This document shows positions 33,720-42,215 of a stretch of 64,000 bases of DNA, one piece after another. The translations under genes were made by a program, and so were the position numbers. The notes under the pieces are model-generated. The model had not been told where the DNA came from, did no database searches, and saw nothing but the letters and a program-made list of their open reading frames with translations. The DNA is taken from the NCBI RefSeq assembly GCF_023228785.1, contig NZ_JALOAN010000006.1:12388-76387 (forward strand), in the 5' to 3' direction. Positions within the stretch are counted from its first letter, which is position 1; the number at the start of each line of letters is the position of its first letter. The stretch comes from Sulfurimonas sp. (GTDB taxonomy: Bacteria > Campylobacterota > Campylobacteria > Campylobacterales > Sulfurimonadaceae).

Positions 33720-35558
33720 TTAAAAGCTAGAGTTAAACACTCTCTTATTTGCATCTCTTGTGATGTCTGAGAAGTTATCAAGATACTCTAAATAAGCTAT
33801 GAGATACTTTCGACTTAGATCGTATTTCTCTTTTAAGTTTGCTAGATCTACATATCCATCTTTTTTTATTATGCTCTTCATCGCATCAACTATCATGCCG
33901 AGACTTCTATGATGTATAAAAATGTTGTGTTGCAGTCTTATGACCTGTTTTTTAGCACAAAGTCTCTTTAGAATATCATCGCCCATTTTTCTATCTAGAT
34001 CTAGGTCGTCATAGATGTTATAAGGAGCTGTAGGAGCTAATGACTCTTTTTCAAGTCGCTCTAACACAATGTTTAAGAGTGAGCTAGTAAAGTCCTCTTT
34101 TATCTCGTTACTTCTATAAAGATTTGCATCTTTAATTAAAAAGCCCTCCTCTTCTAGCTCATCTAAAACAACTTCTATAAAGCCCTCGCTTGCCCATTTG
34201 AGGCGGAGTTTGATCGATGAGTTTGAGAGTAGTGCATATTGGTTTTTTGTGTAGATGTTTTTGATGTTTTTATAGATAAGATCTTTTGTGGAGAGTGGAT
34301 ATATTACAAGCTCTTTTTCATCTATGAAAGAGTTTTTTAGCTCTTTTGCGGCCTTTAATGCATCAGAGTGAGAGAGTGCAAATCTTTGTGCTGAGGAGAT
34401 GAGTCCTAAGCCTTTTTTATGTACTTCGGTTAAAATCTCATAGGCTTTTGCTATATCTTTTTTATCTAACGCCTCAAGTAAAAGAAGCTTTTGCTGTTTT
34501 TTCATCGGATCATGTATGGGGTTTAGAACAACTCCACCTGCCACACTAACATTTCCATCACGGATGATAATCTTCTCGCCAAATATACTAAAAATTTCCT
34601 CATCACTCTTAATATTTGCATATCCACTTTGAAGTGAATCCTCTGAGTTAAAAAGTAAGATCTTAGCATCTAGTTTTTTTGAACCTATATAGATGGAATA
34701 ATTTCTATTGTGATGAAGTGCCTTATCCGCTATTACACTAAAAGAGATATCTATGGATTTAAAACCTCTAAGATAACCCTTTTTACTAATAATAAAACCT
34801 CTTTGCACACTCTTAGCATCCAAACCACTAATGTTTATTGCAGCTCTGTTTGAGATCTTTGCAACTTCAACATCGCTCTCGTGCACTTGCAGGTTTTTAA
34901 CCTTGATCTCTTTTTGAAGATCACATATAAAGAGCTTCTCATTAACCGCTATGGGCTTACCCAAAACACTCCCAGTTACAACAGTTCCAGCGCCCTTTAG
35001 ACTAAAAGCTCTATCTACATAGTATCTAAAGAAGTTCTCCTCTTCTTTTGAGCTAGCTTCAAGTTTAAATAGATTATCTCTTAGATCTATTATAGAATCC
35101 TCATCAAAAACAGAGACGCCCATACTAAACTTTATATCAAACTCGTAACTCTTTACAAACTCTTCAATATCTTTTAATTTTGCTTCTAGTTCATCAACGC
35201 TCACAAGATCTTTCTTACTCAAGACCAAAACAGCATCCCTAACACCAAGAAGTTTTAAAATCTCAAGATGGTCTATAGTTTGTGGCTTTATCCCCTCAAA
35301 TGCACTCACAACAATAAGCACACAGTCAAAACCAAAAGCTCCAGCTATCATGTTTTTTACAAGTCTCTCATGTCCTGGAACATCTATAAAAGCTATATTT
35401 TTCTCACCCTTTGTGATGTTTGAGAAGCTCAAATCTATGGTGATGCCTCTCTTTTTTTCCTCTTTTGTACTATCTCCATCAAAACCGTTTAGTGCTTTAA
35501 TAAGCGAGGTTTTACCATGATCTATATGCCCGCAAGTTCCTATGATTAAGTTAGACAT
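33720..35558 (-). CDS. selB: Selenocysteine-specific translation elongation factor
   Basis: 612 residues from the ATG at 35558. SelB carries Sec-tRNA to the ribosome and reads the SECIS hairpin. The GTPase domain has IIGTCGHIDHGKTSLIKAL, DVPGHERLVKNMIAG and VLSKKDL. Three barrel domains follow with AGTVVTGSVLGKPI, then winged-helix repeats in the C-terminal third bind the mRNA hairpin. An ATG at 35570 is possible but has a poorer match to the family start. The start overlaps selA by 8 bases, so translation is coupled. Confidence 0.95.
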   Translation of the reverse strand: MSNLIIGTCGHIDHGKTSLIKALNGFDGDSTKEEKKRGITIDLSFSNITKGEKNIAFIDVPGHERLVKNMIAGAFGFDCVLIVVSAFEGIKPQTIDHLEILKLLGVRDAVLVLSKKDLVSVDELEAKLKDIEEFVKSYEFDIKFSMGVSVFDEDSIIDLRDNLFKLEASSKEEENFFRYYVDRAFSLKGAGTVVTGSVLGKPIAVNEKLFICDLQKEIKVKNLQVHESDVEVAKISNRAAINISGLDAKSVQRGFIISKKGYLRGFKSIDISFSVIADKALHHNRNYSIYIGSKKLDAKILLFNSEDSLQSGYANIKSDEEIFSIFGEKIIIRDGNVSVAGGVVLNPIHDPMKKQQKLLLLEALDKKDIAKAYEILTEVHKKGLGLISSAQRFALSHSDALKAAKELKNSFIDEKELVIYPLSTKDLIYKNIKNIYTKNQYALLSNSSIKLRLKWASEGFIEVVLDELEEEGFLIKDANLYRSNEIKEDFTSSLLNIVLERLEKESLAPTAPYNIYDDLDLDRKMGDDILKRLCAKKQVIRLQHNIFIHHRSLGMIVDAMKSIIKKDGYVDLANLKEKYDLSRKYLIAYLEYLDNFSDITRDANKRVFNSSF

Positions 35559-36894
35559 CTGCGATCTCATCTATAGCATCTGCTATATTTTGGAGTTGTG
35601 TTTTTTGTATGGTTCTAAAATCAAGCAAAAACTCATCATCTTCTATACGTCCGATGATTGACTTTTGGCGAAAAAGTTTTTGGAGTTTTTTAACTTTTAT
35701 ATTTTTTACTTCTACAACTAAAGCTACACTAGGGATGGTTTTGTTTGGCGTAGTTCCGCCGCCGATAAGGGTTTTTGTATCTACTATCTTTGTTTTTATG
35801 TTTTTTTTGAGCTTTTGTTGAACTTGCATGGCATCGTCTCTTAGCTCATCTAAAGAACAAAACAGCATCTTAATTGTAGGGATCTGCTCTTTTTTCTCTA
35901 ACAAAATCGCTTTAAAACTCTCTTCAAGTAGTGCTAAAGTGAGTTTATCTACTCTTAACATTCTAAGAAGTTGGTTCTTTTTTAACATCTCTATATATTT
36001 TTTCTTACCAACTATGATCCCAGCCTGAACACTTCCTAAAAGCTTATCTCCAGAAAAACTAAGTAGTGATGGTTCTAGCTTCATGTAGTCTAAAACTGAT
36101 GGCTCATCAAGCCCATAAGGCAGATCAAAAAGATGTCCGCTTCCCATATCGTAGTAGTCTATGAGATCTCTCTGTTTTGCTAGTTCTACAATTTCACTAA
36201 ACTCTACTTCTGAGCTAAAACCCTCAATGCTATAGTTTGACTTATGAACTTTCATAAGCATAGAGGTTTTTTTGCCTATGGCATTTTCATAGTCACGAAA
36301 GTGAGTTTTGTTTGTCGTGCCAACTTCAACAAGCTTTGCACCGCTTTGTTTCATCACATCAGGAACTCTAAAACTACCACCAATCTCCACTAATTCCCCA
36401 CGACTTACAACTACCTCTTTTTTCTTTGCAAAGGTGTTTAAGATAAGAAAAACTGCACTAGCATTGTTGTTTACTATAAGTACATCTTCGCACCCTAAAA
36501 GGGAGCAAACACTTTTAGAAATAAGAGAGTATCGCTCCCCTCGTTTGCCACTCTCTAAGTCAAACTCAAGATTGTTATAGTTTGTTACAAGATCTTTTAC
36601 TCTATCAAATGCATCTGGATCTATGAGGCTTCTTCCTAAGTTTGTATGGACTATGATACCAGTCGCATTTATAAGCGTTTGAAGTGATGGCTGGGTGAGA
36701 TCTTCATATCTTTGTAAAAGTTCTTTTACTAGATCTTCTTCATCAAAGGCTGTAACTTTTTCACTTAGTATATTTTCTCTTAACTCACTAAGTAACTCTT
36801 TAGTCAGACTCATAACTAAAGAGCTTCCTAGTGCTTTAAACTCTTTATGAGCTATAAACTTGTCAACCTTGGGAATTGATTTTAGTAAAAACAT
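35551..36894 (-). CDS. selA: L-seryl-tRNA(Sec) selenium transferase
   Basis: 447 residues. SelA is a PLP enzyme that turns seryl-tRNA(Sec) into selenocysteyl-tRNA(Sec). Motifs: INATGIIVHTNLGRSLI, LIVNNNASAVFLILNTFAK, VSRGELVEIGGSFRVPDVM, KVHKSNYSIEGFSSEVE, and SFSGDKLLGSVQAGIIVGKK, in which the PLP Lys is present. It lies with selB downstream (overlap 8 bases) and the tRNA-Sec gene immediately upstream on the opposite strand. Confidence 0.96.
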   Translation of the reverse strand: MFLLKSIPKVDKFIAHKEFKALGSSLVMSLTKELLSELRENILSEKVTAFDEEDLVKELLQRYEDLTQPSLQTLINATGIIVHTNLGRSLIDPDAFDRVKDLVTNYNNLEFDLESGKRGERYSLISKSVCSLLGCEDVLIVNNNASAVFLILNTFAKKKEVVVSRGELVEIGGSFRVPDVMKQSGAKLVEVGTTNKTHFRDYENAIGKKTSMLMKVHKSNYSIEGFSSEVEFSEIVELAKQRDLIDYYDMGSGHLFDLPYGLDEPSVLDYMKLEPSLLSFSGDKLLGSVQAGIIVGKKKYIEMLKKNQLLRMLRVDKLTLALLEESFKAILLEKKEQIPTIKMLFCSLDELRDDAMQVQQKLKKNIKTKIVDTKTLIGGGTTPNKTIPSVALVVEVKNIKVKKLQKLFRQKSIIGRIEDDEFLLDFRTIQKTQLQNIADAIDEIADV

Positions 36895-36948
36895 TTTTAC
36901 CCTTTTATGTAGTTTTTATATTGTATGATGTAAACTTCACTTCTACTT

Positions 36949-37047
36949 TGGGGGGCATGTGATCCTGGTGGACACCACAGGCTTCAACCCTGATGGAGGT
37001 TTTGCTGACAAAACCTCGGGAGGTTCGATTCCTTCGCCTTCTCACCA
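36949..37047 (+). tRNA. selC: Selenocysteine tRNA (anticodon UCA)
   Basis: The anticodon loop CTTCAAC puts TCA at 36984-36986. The very long variable arm has a 9-bp stem, GAGGTTTTG / CAAAACCTC, with a CTGA loop. The T arm is GGAGG-TTCGATT-CCTTC and CCA is encoded at 37045-37047 after discriminator A. The acceptor pairs C36956-G37036 outward through six G, giving 7 pairs with three G-U and leaving T36949 opposite C37043. A seventh G would give a perfect 8-bp acceptor, which is the length expected for bacterial tRNA-Sec. It lies between selA and selD. Confidence 0.92.
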
Positions 37048-37050
37048 AAG

Positions 37051-38085
37051 TTAGTAAACTTCAATAGCTCTATCGCCTCTTGGCTCAACACTTCCGATGA
37101 TTCTCGCATATCCAAAACTAAACTCTTCTACTGTTTTTATATACTCTTTTGCATCTTTCTCATCCATGGAGACTAAAAGACCGCCAGATGTCTGAGCATC
37201 GCAAAGCATAAGACGAAGATGCTCTGCACTCTTAGAAAATGTTACTTTGTCTTCTAAGTAAGCCATATTTTTCTTAGTTCCACCTGGCACTACACCCTCT
37301 AAAGAAAGAGCTATCGCATCCGCCATTATGGGAACTTGTAATGCATCTATTTTTATAGTTACACCCTCGTTTGTAGATTCAAGTGCGTGACCTAAAAGCC
37401 CAAAACCTGTCACATCTGTACAAGCACTAACATCAAATTTGCGAAGCAACTTTGACGCTTTATAGTTTAACTCTTGCATCACTTTTATAGCTTCAAGCAT
37501 AGTTGGCTCACTTAGCAGATCTCGCTTTATAGCAGTAGTTAAAATCCCCATACCGATAGGCTTTGTAAGAACTAAAACATGCCCTATTTTTGGGGTGTTG
37601 TTTCTGTAGATCTGTTTAGGATGAATCAGCCCTGTCACACTTAGTCCGTAGTACATCTCTAGCGACTCTATTGTATGACCGCCCATCAAAACTCCACCGC
37701 ACTCTTTTATCTTCTCGTTTCCGCCTCTTAGTATCTCTACTAAGACCTCTTTGTTATGGTTTTTACTATCAAAACCTACTATATTTAGAGCCGTTTTAAC
37801 ATCAGCTCCCATTGCAAAGATGTCTGAGAGCGAGTTTGCTGCTGCAATTTTTCCATAGATAAATGGATCATCTACTACAGGCGTTATAAAGTCAAGAGTC
37901 TGCACAAGCGCTTCTTCATCATTTAACCTGTACACACAAGCATCTTCTGAGTTTTCAAAACCTACAAGAACATTTTCATCATCTGGAATGAGTGAGCAAA
38001 CACTATGTTTTAGATCCCCCGGACCCATCTTTGCTGCTCAACCAGCTGCTTGAACGAACTTGGTCAATCTATGTTGATTGTTCAT
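37051..38085 (-). CDS. selD: Selenide, water dikinase containing selenocysteine (in-frame UGA)
   Basis: 344 residues if read through a UGA at 38040-38038 as Sec 16. The start at 38085 gives MNNQHRLTKFVQAAG-U-AAKMGPGDL, which matches the SelD active site (normally Cys or Sec followed by xxK). Annotation from the next ATG would lose the catalytic residue. Other motifs are SEDACVYRL, LDFITPVVDDPFIYGKIAAANSLSDIFAMGA, GGHTIES and TDVTGFGLLGHALE. The enzyme makes selenophosphate from selenide and ATP. GGTCCGGGGGATC downstream of the UGA could form the SECIS hairpin. The required tRNA-Sec, selA and selB are next door. Confidence 0.93.
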
Positions 38086-38376
38086 TTAGTAACCTTAAAA
38101 TTATTTATGAAATGGGGAGTTCAAAGAGTGCGTAAAAAAAAAGAGTCTGCCATCTATGTACACCTATTCCATAGGTAAATGTCTAAGAAGTATTTTACAT
38201 AGAGTTATGTTAAAGCAATATTAATATAGTAAAAAATATTTTACCTTTTTATAAAAAATAAAGATTTCTTTGACTACAATTTGCTTAGATTTGTGGAACA
38301 AATGGACATTTGATTTTTAGCGACTTGTATTAAAACTTCATTTTTGTCATCTTAAACCTAATTTTTGGAGAGAAAA

Positions 38377-39582
38377 ATGAGTATTACTCATGAGTTAAAA
38401 AGGATGTTAACTTCCTTTTGGAGGCCCACACCCGCTGTCATCGCCCTTGGCGTTTTATCTGTTTACTACTTTGGCATCACTGGAACTTACTGGGCCGTTA
38501 CAGGCGAGTTTACAAGATGGGGCGGACATATTTTAGAAGCTTCTGGAGTCGATATTAGCGACTGGGGATATTTCAACATTATGGGCATGCAAGGAACTTC
38601 CTTAACTAGAGTCGATGGCGTTATGATCATTGGAATGTTTGGTGGAATTATTGCCGCTACTCTTTGGGGAAACAAGCTAAAGTTTAGACTTCCTGCAAGT
38701 CGCATTAGGATCTACCAAGCTCTTATAGGCGGCATAATCGCTGGTTTTGGAGCTAGACTAGGCATGGGTTGTAACCTTGCAAGTCTTTTTACGGGCATAC
38801 CTCAGTTCTCAGCACACGCTTGGTTTTTTACTATAGCTATGATAGTTGGAGTTTACTTTGGAGTAAAATTTACTCAGTTAAAACTTTTTCGCTCAAAAGT
38901 TCAAATGCAGGCTATAAGTTGTGACACCCCACAAATCGTTCAAAAAGACAGAGCCAAAGGCTTTTTTACTTTTGGCACAATTGTTTTCTCACTCATAATG
39001 CTCTGGGCTTTATACCTCATCTTCGTTGTTGGGTCTACAAAGCTCGGTGTAGCTATGCTCTTTGGATCTGCATTTGGACTCATCATTGCAAAAGCACAGA
39101 TCTGTTTTACCTCAGCGTTTAGAGATCTCTTCATTACTGGGCGAAGTCAGATGTCAAGAGCTATAGTTATCGCAATGGCAGTATCAACCATCGGGATCTT
39201 TAGCTACATTCTCATTGGAGTTCCACCTAAAATTATGTGGGCAGGACCAAACACTATTATAGGCGGAGCTTTGTTTGGCTTTGGCATCGTTGTAGCTGGG
39301 GGATGTGAGTGTGGTTGGATGTATAGAGCAGTAGAGGGTCAAACTCACTTTTGGATAGTAGGCATCGGAAATGTCATAGGTGCAACACTTCTAGCCTTTG
39401 TTTGGGATGACATAGCACCGCTTGTTGCTACTTCATGGCCAAAAATAAACCTGCTTGAGTCTTTTGGAGCTTATGGCGGACTCTTGTTCAACTACTTGTT
39501 ACTATTTTTACTGTTTTTACTAATTTTAAAGATAGAAAAAAATTACTCAAAAAAACTAAATGGAGCAAATTATGCAAAATAA
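38377..39582 (+). CDS. yedE: YedE/FdhT-type selenium (thiosulfate-transporter-like) membrane protein
   Basis: 401 residues from the ATG at 38377, chosen because GGAGAG sits 5 bases before it. About ten membrane helices carry two YeeE/YedE repeats: GFGARLGMGCNLASLFTGIPQFSAHAW in the first and GGALFGFGIVVAGGCECGWMYRAVEGQTHFW in the second, with the conserved pore Cys residues. Members next to selenium genes are called YedE or FdhT and are needed for selenium-dependent formate dehydrogenase in Campylobacter; a role in selenium uptake is likely. Overlaps yedF by 11 bases. Confidence 0.9.
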   Translation: MSITHELKRMLTSFWRPTPAVIALGVLSVYYFGITGTYWAVTGEFTRWGGHILEASGVDISDWGYFNIMGMQGTSLTRVDGVMIIGMFGGIIAATLWGNKLKFRLPASRIRIYQALIGGIIAGFGARLGMGCNLASLFTGIPQFSAHAWFFTIAMIVGVYFGVKFTQLKLFRSKVQMQAISCDTPQIVQKDRAKGFFTFGTIVFSLIMLWALYLIFVVGSTKLGVAMLFGSAFGLIIAKAQICFTSAFRDLFITGRSQMSRAIVIAMAVSTIGIFSYILIGVPPKIMWAGPNTIIGGALFGFGIVVAGGCECGWMYRAVEGQTHFWIVGIGNVIGATLLAFVWDDIAPLVATSWPKINLLESFGAYGGLLFNYLLLFLLFLLILKIEKNYSKKLNGANYAK

Positions 39583-39811
39583 TATACCAACACCAACTCA
39601 CCGCTTAGACATGCAAACAGAACCATGTCCATACCCAGCTATAAAGACTATAGAAGCACTTAGAGAGTTAGGAGATGACGATATACTAGAAGTTATTAGT
39701 GACTGCCCACAGAGCATAAACAACATCCCCTTAGATGTTGAAAAACACGGCTATAAACTTCTTCACATAGATTCAAGCTCACCTAGTGTTAGGTACTTTG
39801 TAAAGAGATAA
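39572..39811 (+). CDS. yedF: YedF-type TusA-like sulfur/selenium carrier
   Basis: 79 residues forming one TusA fold. The carrier Cys is in MQTEPCPYPAIKTIEAL (the CPxP motif), followed by ILEVISDCPQSINNIP and the closing strand YKLLHIDSSSPSVRYFV. The C-terminal DsrE-like domain of longer YedF proteins is absent. It probably handles persulfide or selenopersulfide delivered by YedE. The ATG at 39572 follows GGAG inside the end of yedE, and an in-frame ATG 12 bases earlier overlaps that site. Confidence 0.85.
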   Translation: MQNNIPTPTHRLDMQTEPCPYPAIKTIEALRELGDDDILEVISDCPQSINNIPLDVEKHGYKLLHIDSSSPSVRYFVKR

Positions 39812-39823
39812 AAGGATAAAACC

Positions 39824-40189
39824 ATAGATACAATAAACTTACAATATATTGATGTTTTTGATGAGCATAAGACAAAAGATCTCATCCTCTCAAGAGATCT
39901 ACTAAAAAATGGTTTTAAAGAGGCCTCTCTTTTTTCTCTTTTAGTAGATGGAGAATCGATGCAGCCTGTTATAAACGACAAAGCTCTCATCGTAGCAGAT
40001 CTATCTCAAAAAGAACTAATTGATGAGGCTATATATGTTTTGTATCATGGATCTAAAATGTGGGTTAAAAAGTACGATATAAAAAGTAAAAGTTTTGTCT
40101 CTATAAACCCCAAATATTCTCATCTAGTCTATGCTCAAGATGATGTTCATCTTGTAGGGAGAGTTTTACTTACCTTTACAAACCTTTAA
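39824..40189 (+). CDS. LexA-like S24 domain protein without a standard start codon
   Basis: 121 residues if translation begins at ATA 39824, six bases after AAAGGAT. The frame is open from the yedF stop, and there is no ATG, GTG or TTG until 39959, which is already inside the S24 motif. The core LVDGESMQPVINDKALIVAD contains the catalytic-type Ser, and VLYHGSKMWVKKY gives the Lys, so the Ser-Lys pair is intact. No DNA-binding domain or cleavage site is seen. It could be a stand-alone signal-peptidase-like or regulatory protease. Initiation at ATA (or ATT at 39848) would be rare; a base change at an original ATG is the other explanation. Confidence 0.6.
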   Translation: MDTINLQYIDVFDEHKTKDLILSRDLLKNGFKEASLFSLLVDGESMQPVINDKALIVADLSQKELIDEAIYVLYHGSKMWVKKYDIKSKSFVSINPKYSHLVYAQDDVHLVGRVLLTFTNL

Positions 40190-40195
40190 TTGTTC

Positions 40196-40290
40196 AGGAG
40201 GACAGTTTGTTTGTTTAAGATGATTCACATTCCGTCATTCCGTGCTTGACACGGAATCTAGTTTATAGATTACTCAGAGCATTAAATTAT
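40196..40290 (-). repeat. Palindromic dispersed repeat, copy 3 of 3
   Basis: On the minus strand it reads CTATAAACTAGATTCCGTG-TCAAG-CACGGAATGACGGAATG, identical to copy 2 over the palindrome and its flank, followed by ACAAACAAACTGTCCTCCTGAAC, a degenerate version of the 21-bp unit. It separates the selenium island from the glycogen block. Confidence 0.7.
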
Positions 40291-40294
40291 TAAA

Positions 40295-42214
40295 TCAGCA
40301 CTTCTTAAAATAACTAACACTCAAAGATGCTAGATTTATTTTCAACATATTTTCTCTCCCATGACACTCTTCTTTAACTGACTTTATAGGCTCTTTATTT
40401 AGCGAACCATATCCACCAAACTCTTGGCTATTTGAGCTAAAGATCTCTTCGTATGTGCCTTTATTTGGTACGCCTAAGTTGTAACCTATGTGCTCTTTAT
40501 CTGAGAAGTTACATACAATTATAATAGGCTTTGTTTTTTTAGCTCCAAACCTTACAAACGATATAACATTAGCTTGGTAGTCATTCTCTTCTATCCACTC
40601 AAAACCATTTTTCTCAACATCGTTAAGATGAAGTGACTCTTCATTTATGTACAAACTATTTAACTCTTTTACAGTGTTTTGCATACCTTTATGCTCTTTA
40701 TACTCTAAGAGATGCCAGTCTAAACTTTGCTCGTAGTTCCACTCCGCAAACTGTGCAAATTCTCCACCCATAAAGAGTAGTTTTTTCCCAGGATGAGACA
40801 TCATTAAAGAATATAATGCTCTTAGGTTTGCAAACTTTTTATAGTTATCGCCAGGCATCTTGTTTATGAGAGATCCCTTCATATGAACAACTTCATCGTG
40901 GCTAAGCGGAAGTACATAGTTTTCATTGAACATATAGACAAAACTAAATGTTAGATCTTTGTGATGGTGCTCTCTATAAACTGGATCAAACTTCATGTAT
41001 TTTAAAATATCATGCATCCAACCCATATTCCATTTGTAACCAAATCCAAGTCCGCCCTCACTTACTGCTCCACACACCTGTGAGTAGTTTGTTGACTCCT
41101 CTGCTATCATCATGATGTCGCTAAACTCACCATAAGCTCTAATATTTAACTGCTCTAAAAACTTAACTGCCCCGCGGTTAACATTACTACCATCTTCATT
41201 TGGTTCCCACTCTCCATCTTCCCTTGCATAGTTTAAATAGAGCATTGAAGCTACTGCATCTACTCGTATGCCATCTATATGGTATTTCTCAAGCCAAAAC
41301 ATTGCAGAGCTTATTAAAAAAGCACGAACTTCATCTCTATCATAGTTAAAGATAGCACTCTTCCACTGTGGATGGTAACCCTTTCTTGGATCTTTATGCT
41401 CATAAAGGCAAGTCCCATCAAAGTTCATAAGACCATGCCCATCTGTCACAAAGTGCGATGGAACCCAGTCTAGTATAACTCCGATCTCATATTCATGCAT
41501 AATATCTACAAACTGCATAAACTCATGAGGCGTGCCAAATCTTGCAGTCGGTGCGAAGTAGCCAGTGACCTGATAACCCCAAGATCCCTTAAATGGAAAC
41601 TCCGTTATTGGTAGAAGCTCAATATGTGTAAAGTTCATCTCTTTTAGATACTGGGCTAACTCTCTTGCGGACTCTAGATATGTTAAGTAGCGATTATCCT
41701 CTTCTACCTTTCTTCTCCAAGATCCCAAATGAACCTCATAGATAGATATAGGAGCTTTGTGGGAGTTATATTTTGCTCTCTTTTTCATCCATTTTTTATC
41801 TCCCCACTTATAGCCATCAAGCTCATAAACCTTTGAAGCTGAGGAGGGAGCTACCTCGCTACAAAAAGCGTATGGATCTGCCTTATCTTTATTCGCACTA
41901 TCTGAGTCTGCATTTATATGGTATTTGTAAGTCATACCTTGCTCTACGCCTGTTATAAAACCCTCCCAGATCCCAGACTCATCATCTCTTATTTTTAAAG
42001 GATGAGCACTCTCGCTATAAGAGTTAAAGTCTCCCCTAACCGATACGCTTTGAGCATTTGGAGCCCAGACTGCAAAGTATGTACCACTAACTCCATCTCT
42101 TATATATAGATGAGATCCTAGATGATTGTAGAGTTTTGAGTGAGTACCCTCTTTAAAGAGATAAATATCTAGTTCACTAAAGAGAGTCACATCGTAAAAG
42201 ATATCGTAGTTCAT
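40295..42214 (-). CDS. glgB: 1,4-alpha-glucan branching enzyme
   Basis: 639 residues. GlgB introduces alpha-1,6 branches into glycogen. An N-terminal CBM48 domain (HLGSHLYIRDGVSGTYFAVWAPNAQSV) leads a GH13 barrel. Catalytic segments: DWVPSHFVTDGHGL, HIDGIRVDAVASMLYL (nucleophile Asp), MMIAEESTNYSQV (acid Glu) and LPLSHDEVVHMKGSL. The long N1 domain found in some GlgB proteins is absent. It is the last gene of the long glycogen block, 1 base after glgA. Confidence 0.97.
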   Translation of the reverse strand: MNYDIFYDVTLFSELDIYLFKEGTHSKLYNHLGSHLYIRDGVSGTYFAVWAPNAQSVSVRGDFNSYSESAHPLKIRDDESGIWEGFITGVEQGMTYKYHINADSDSANKDKADPYAFCSEVAPSSASKVYELDGYKWGDKKWMKKRAKYNSHKAPISIYEVHLGSWRRKVEEDNRYLTYLESARELAQYLKEMNFTHIELLPITEFPFKGSWGYQVTGYFAPTARFGTPHEFMQFVDIMHEYEIGVILDWVPSHFVTDGHGLMNFDGTCLYEHKDPRKGYHPQWKSAIFNYDRDEVRAFLISSAMFWLEKYHIDGIRVDAVASMLYLNYAREDGEWEPNEDGSNVNRGAVKFLEQLNIRAYGEFSDIMMIAEESTNYSQVCGAVSEGGLGFGYKWNMGWMHDILKYMKFDPVYREHHHKDLTFSFVYMFNENYVLPLSHDEVVHMKGSLINKMPGDNYKKFANLRALYSLMMSHPGKKLLFMGGEFAQFAEWNYEQSLDWHLLEYKEHKGMQNTVKELNSLYINEESLHLNDVEKNGFEWIEENDYQANVISFVRFGAKKTKPIIIVCNFSDKEHIGYNLGVPNKGTYEEIFSSNSQEFGGYGSLNKEPIKSVKEECHGRENMLKINLASLSVSYFKKC

Positions 42215-42215
42215 A

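Noticed and set aside
35609..36580. Several Ser/Phe-rich plus-strand reading frames opposite selA
   Set aside because: All lie antisense to the conserved selA frame and share the low-complexity look of AT-rich antisense frames.
37051..38028. SelD starting at the first ATG after the UGA (325 residues)
   Set aside because: That start would remove the catalytic Sec and the conserved N-terminal segment; the frame upstream through UGA matches the family.
38086..38376. A gene or structured RNA in the selD-yedE gap
   Set aside because: No reading frame with a ribosome site and only a weak 5-bp hairpin (CTATG/CATAG) were found; it is probably just the divergent promoter region.
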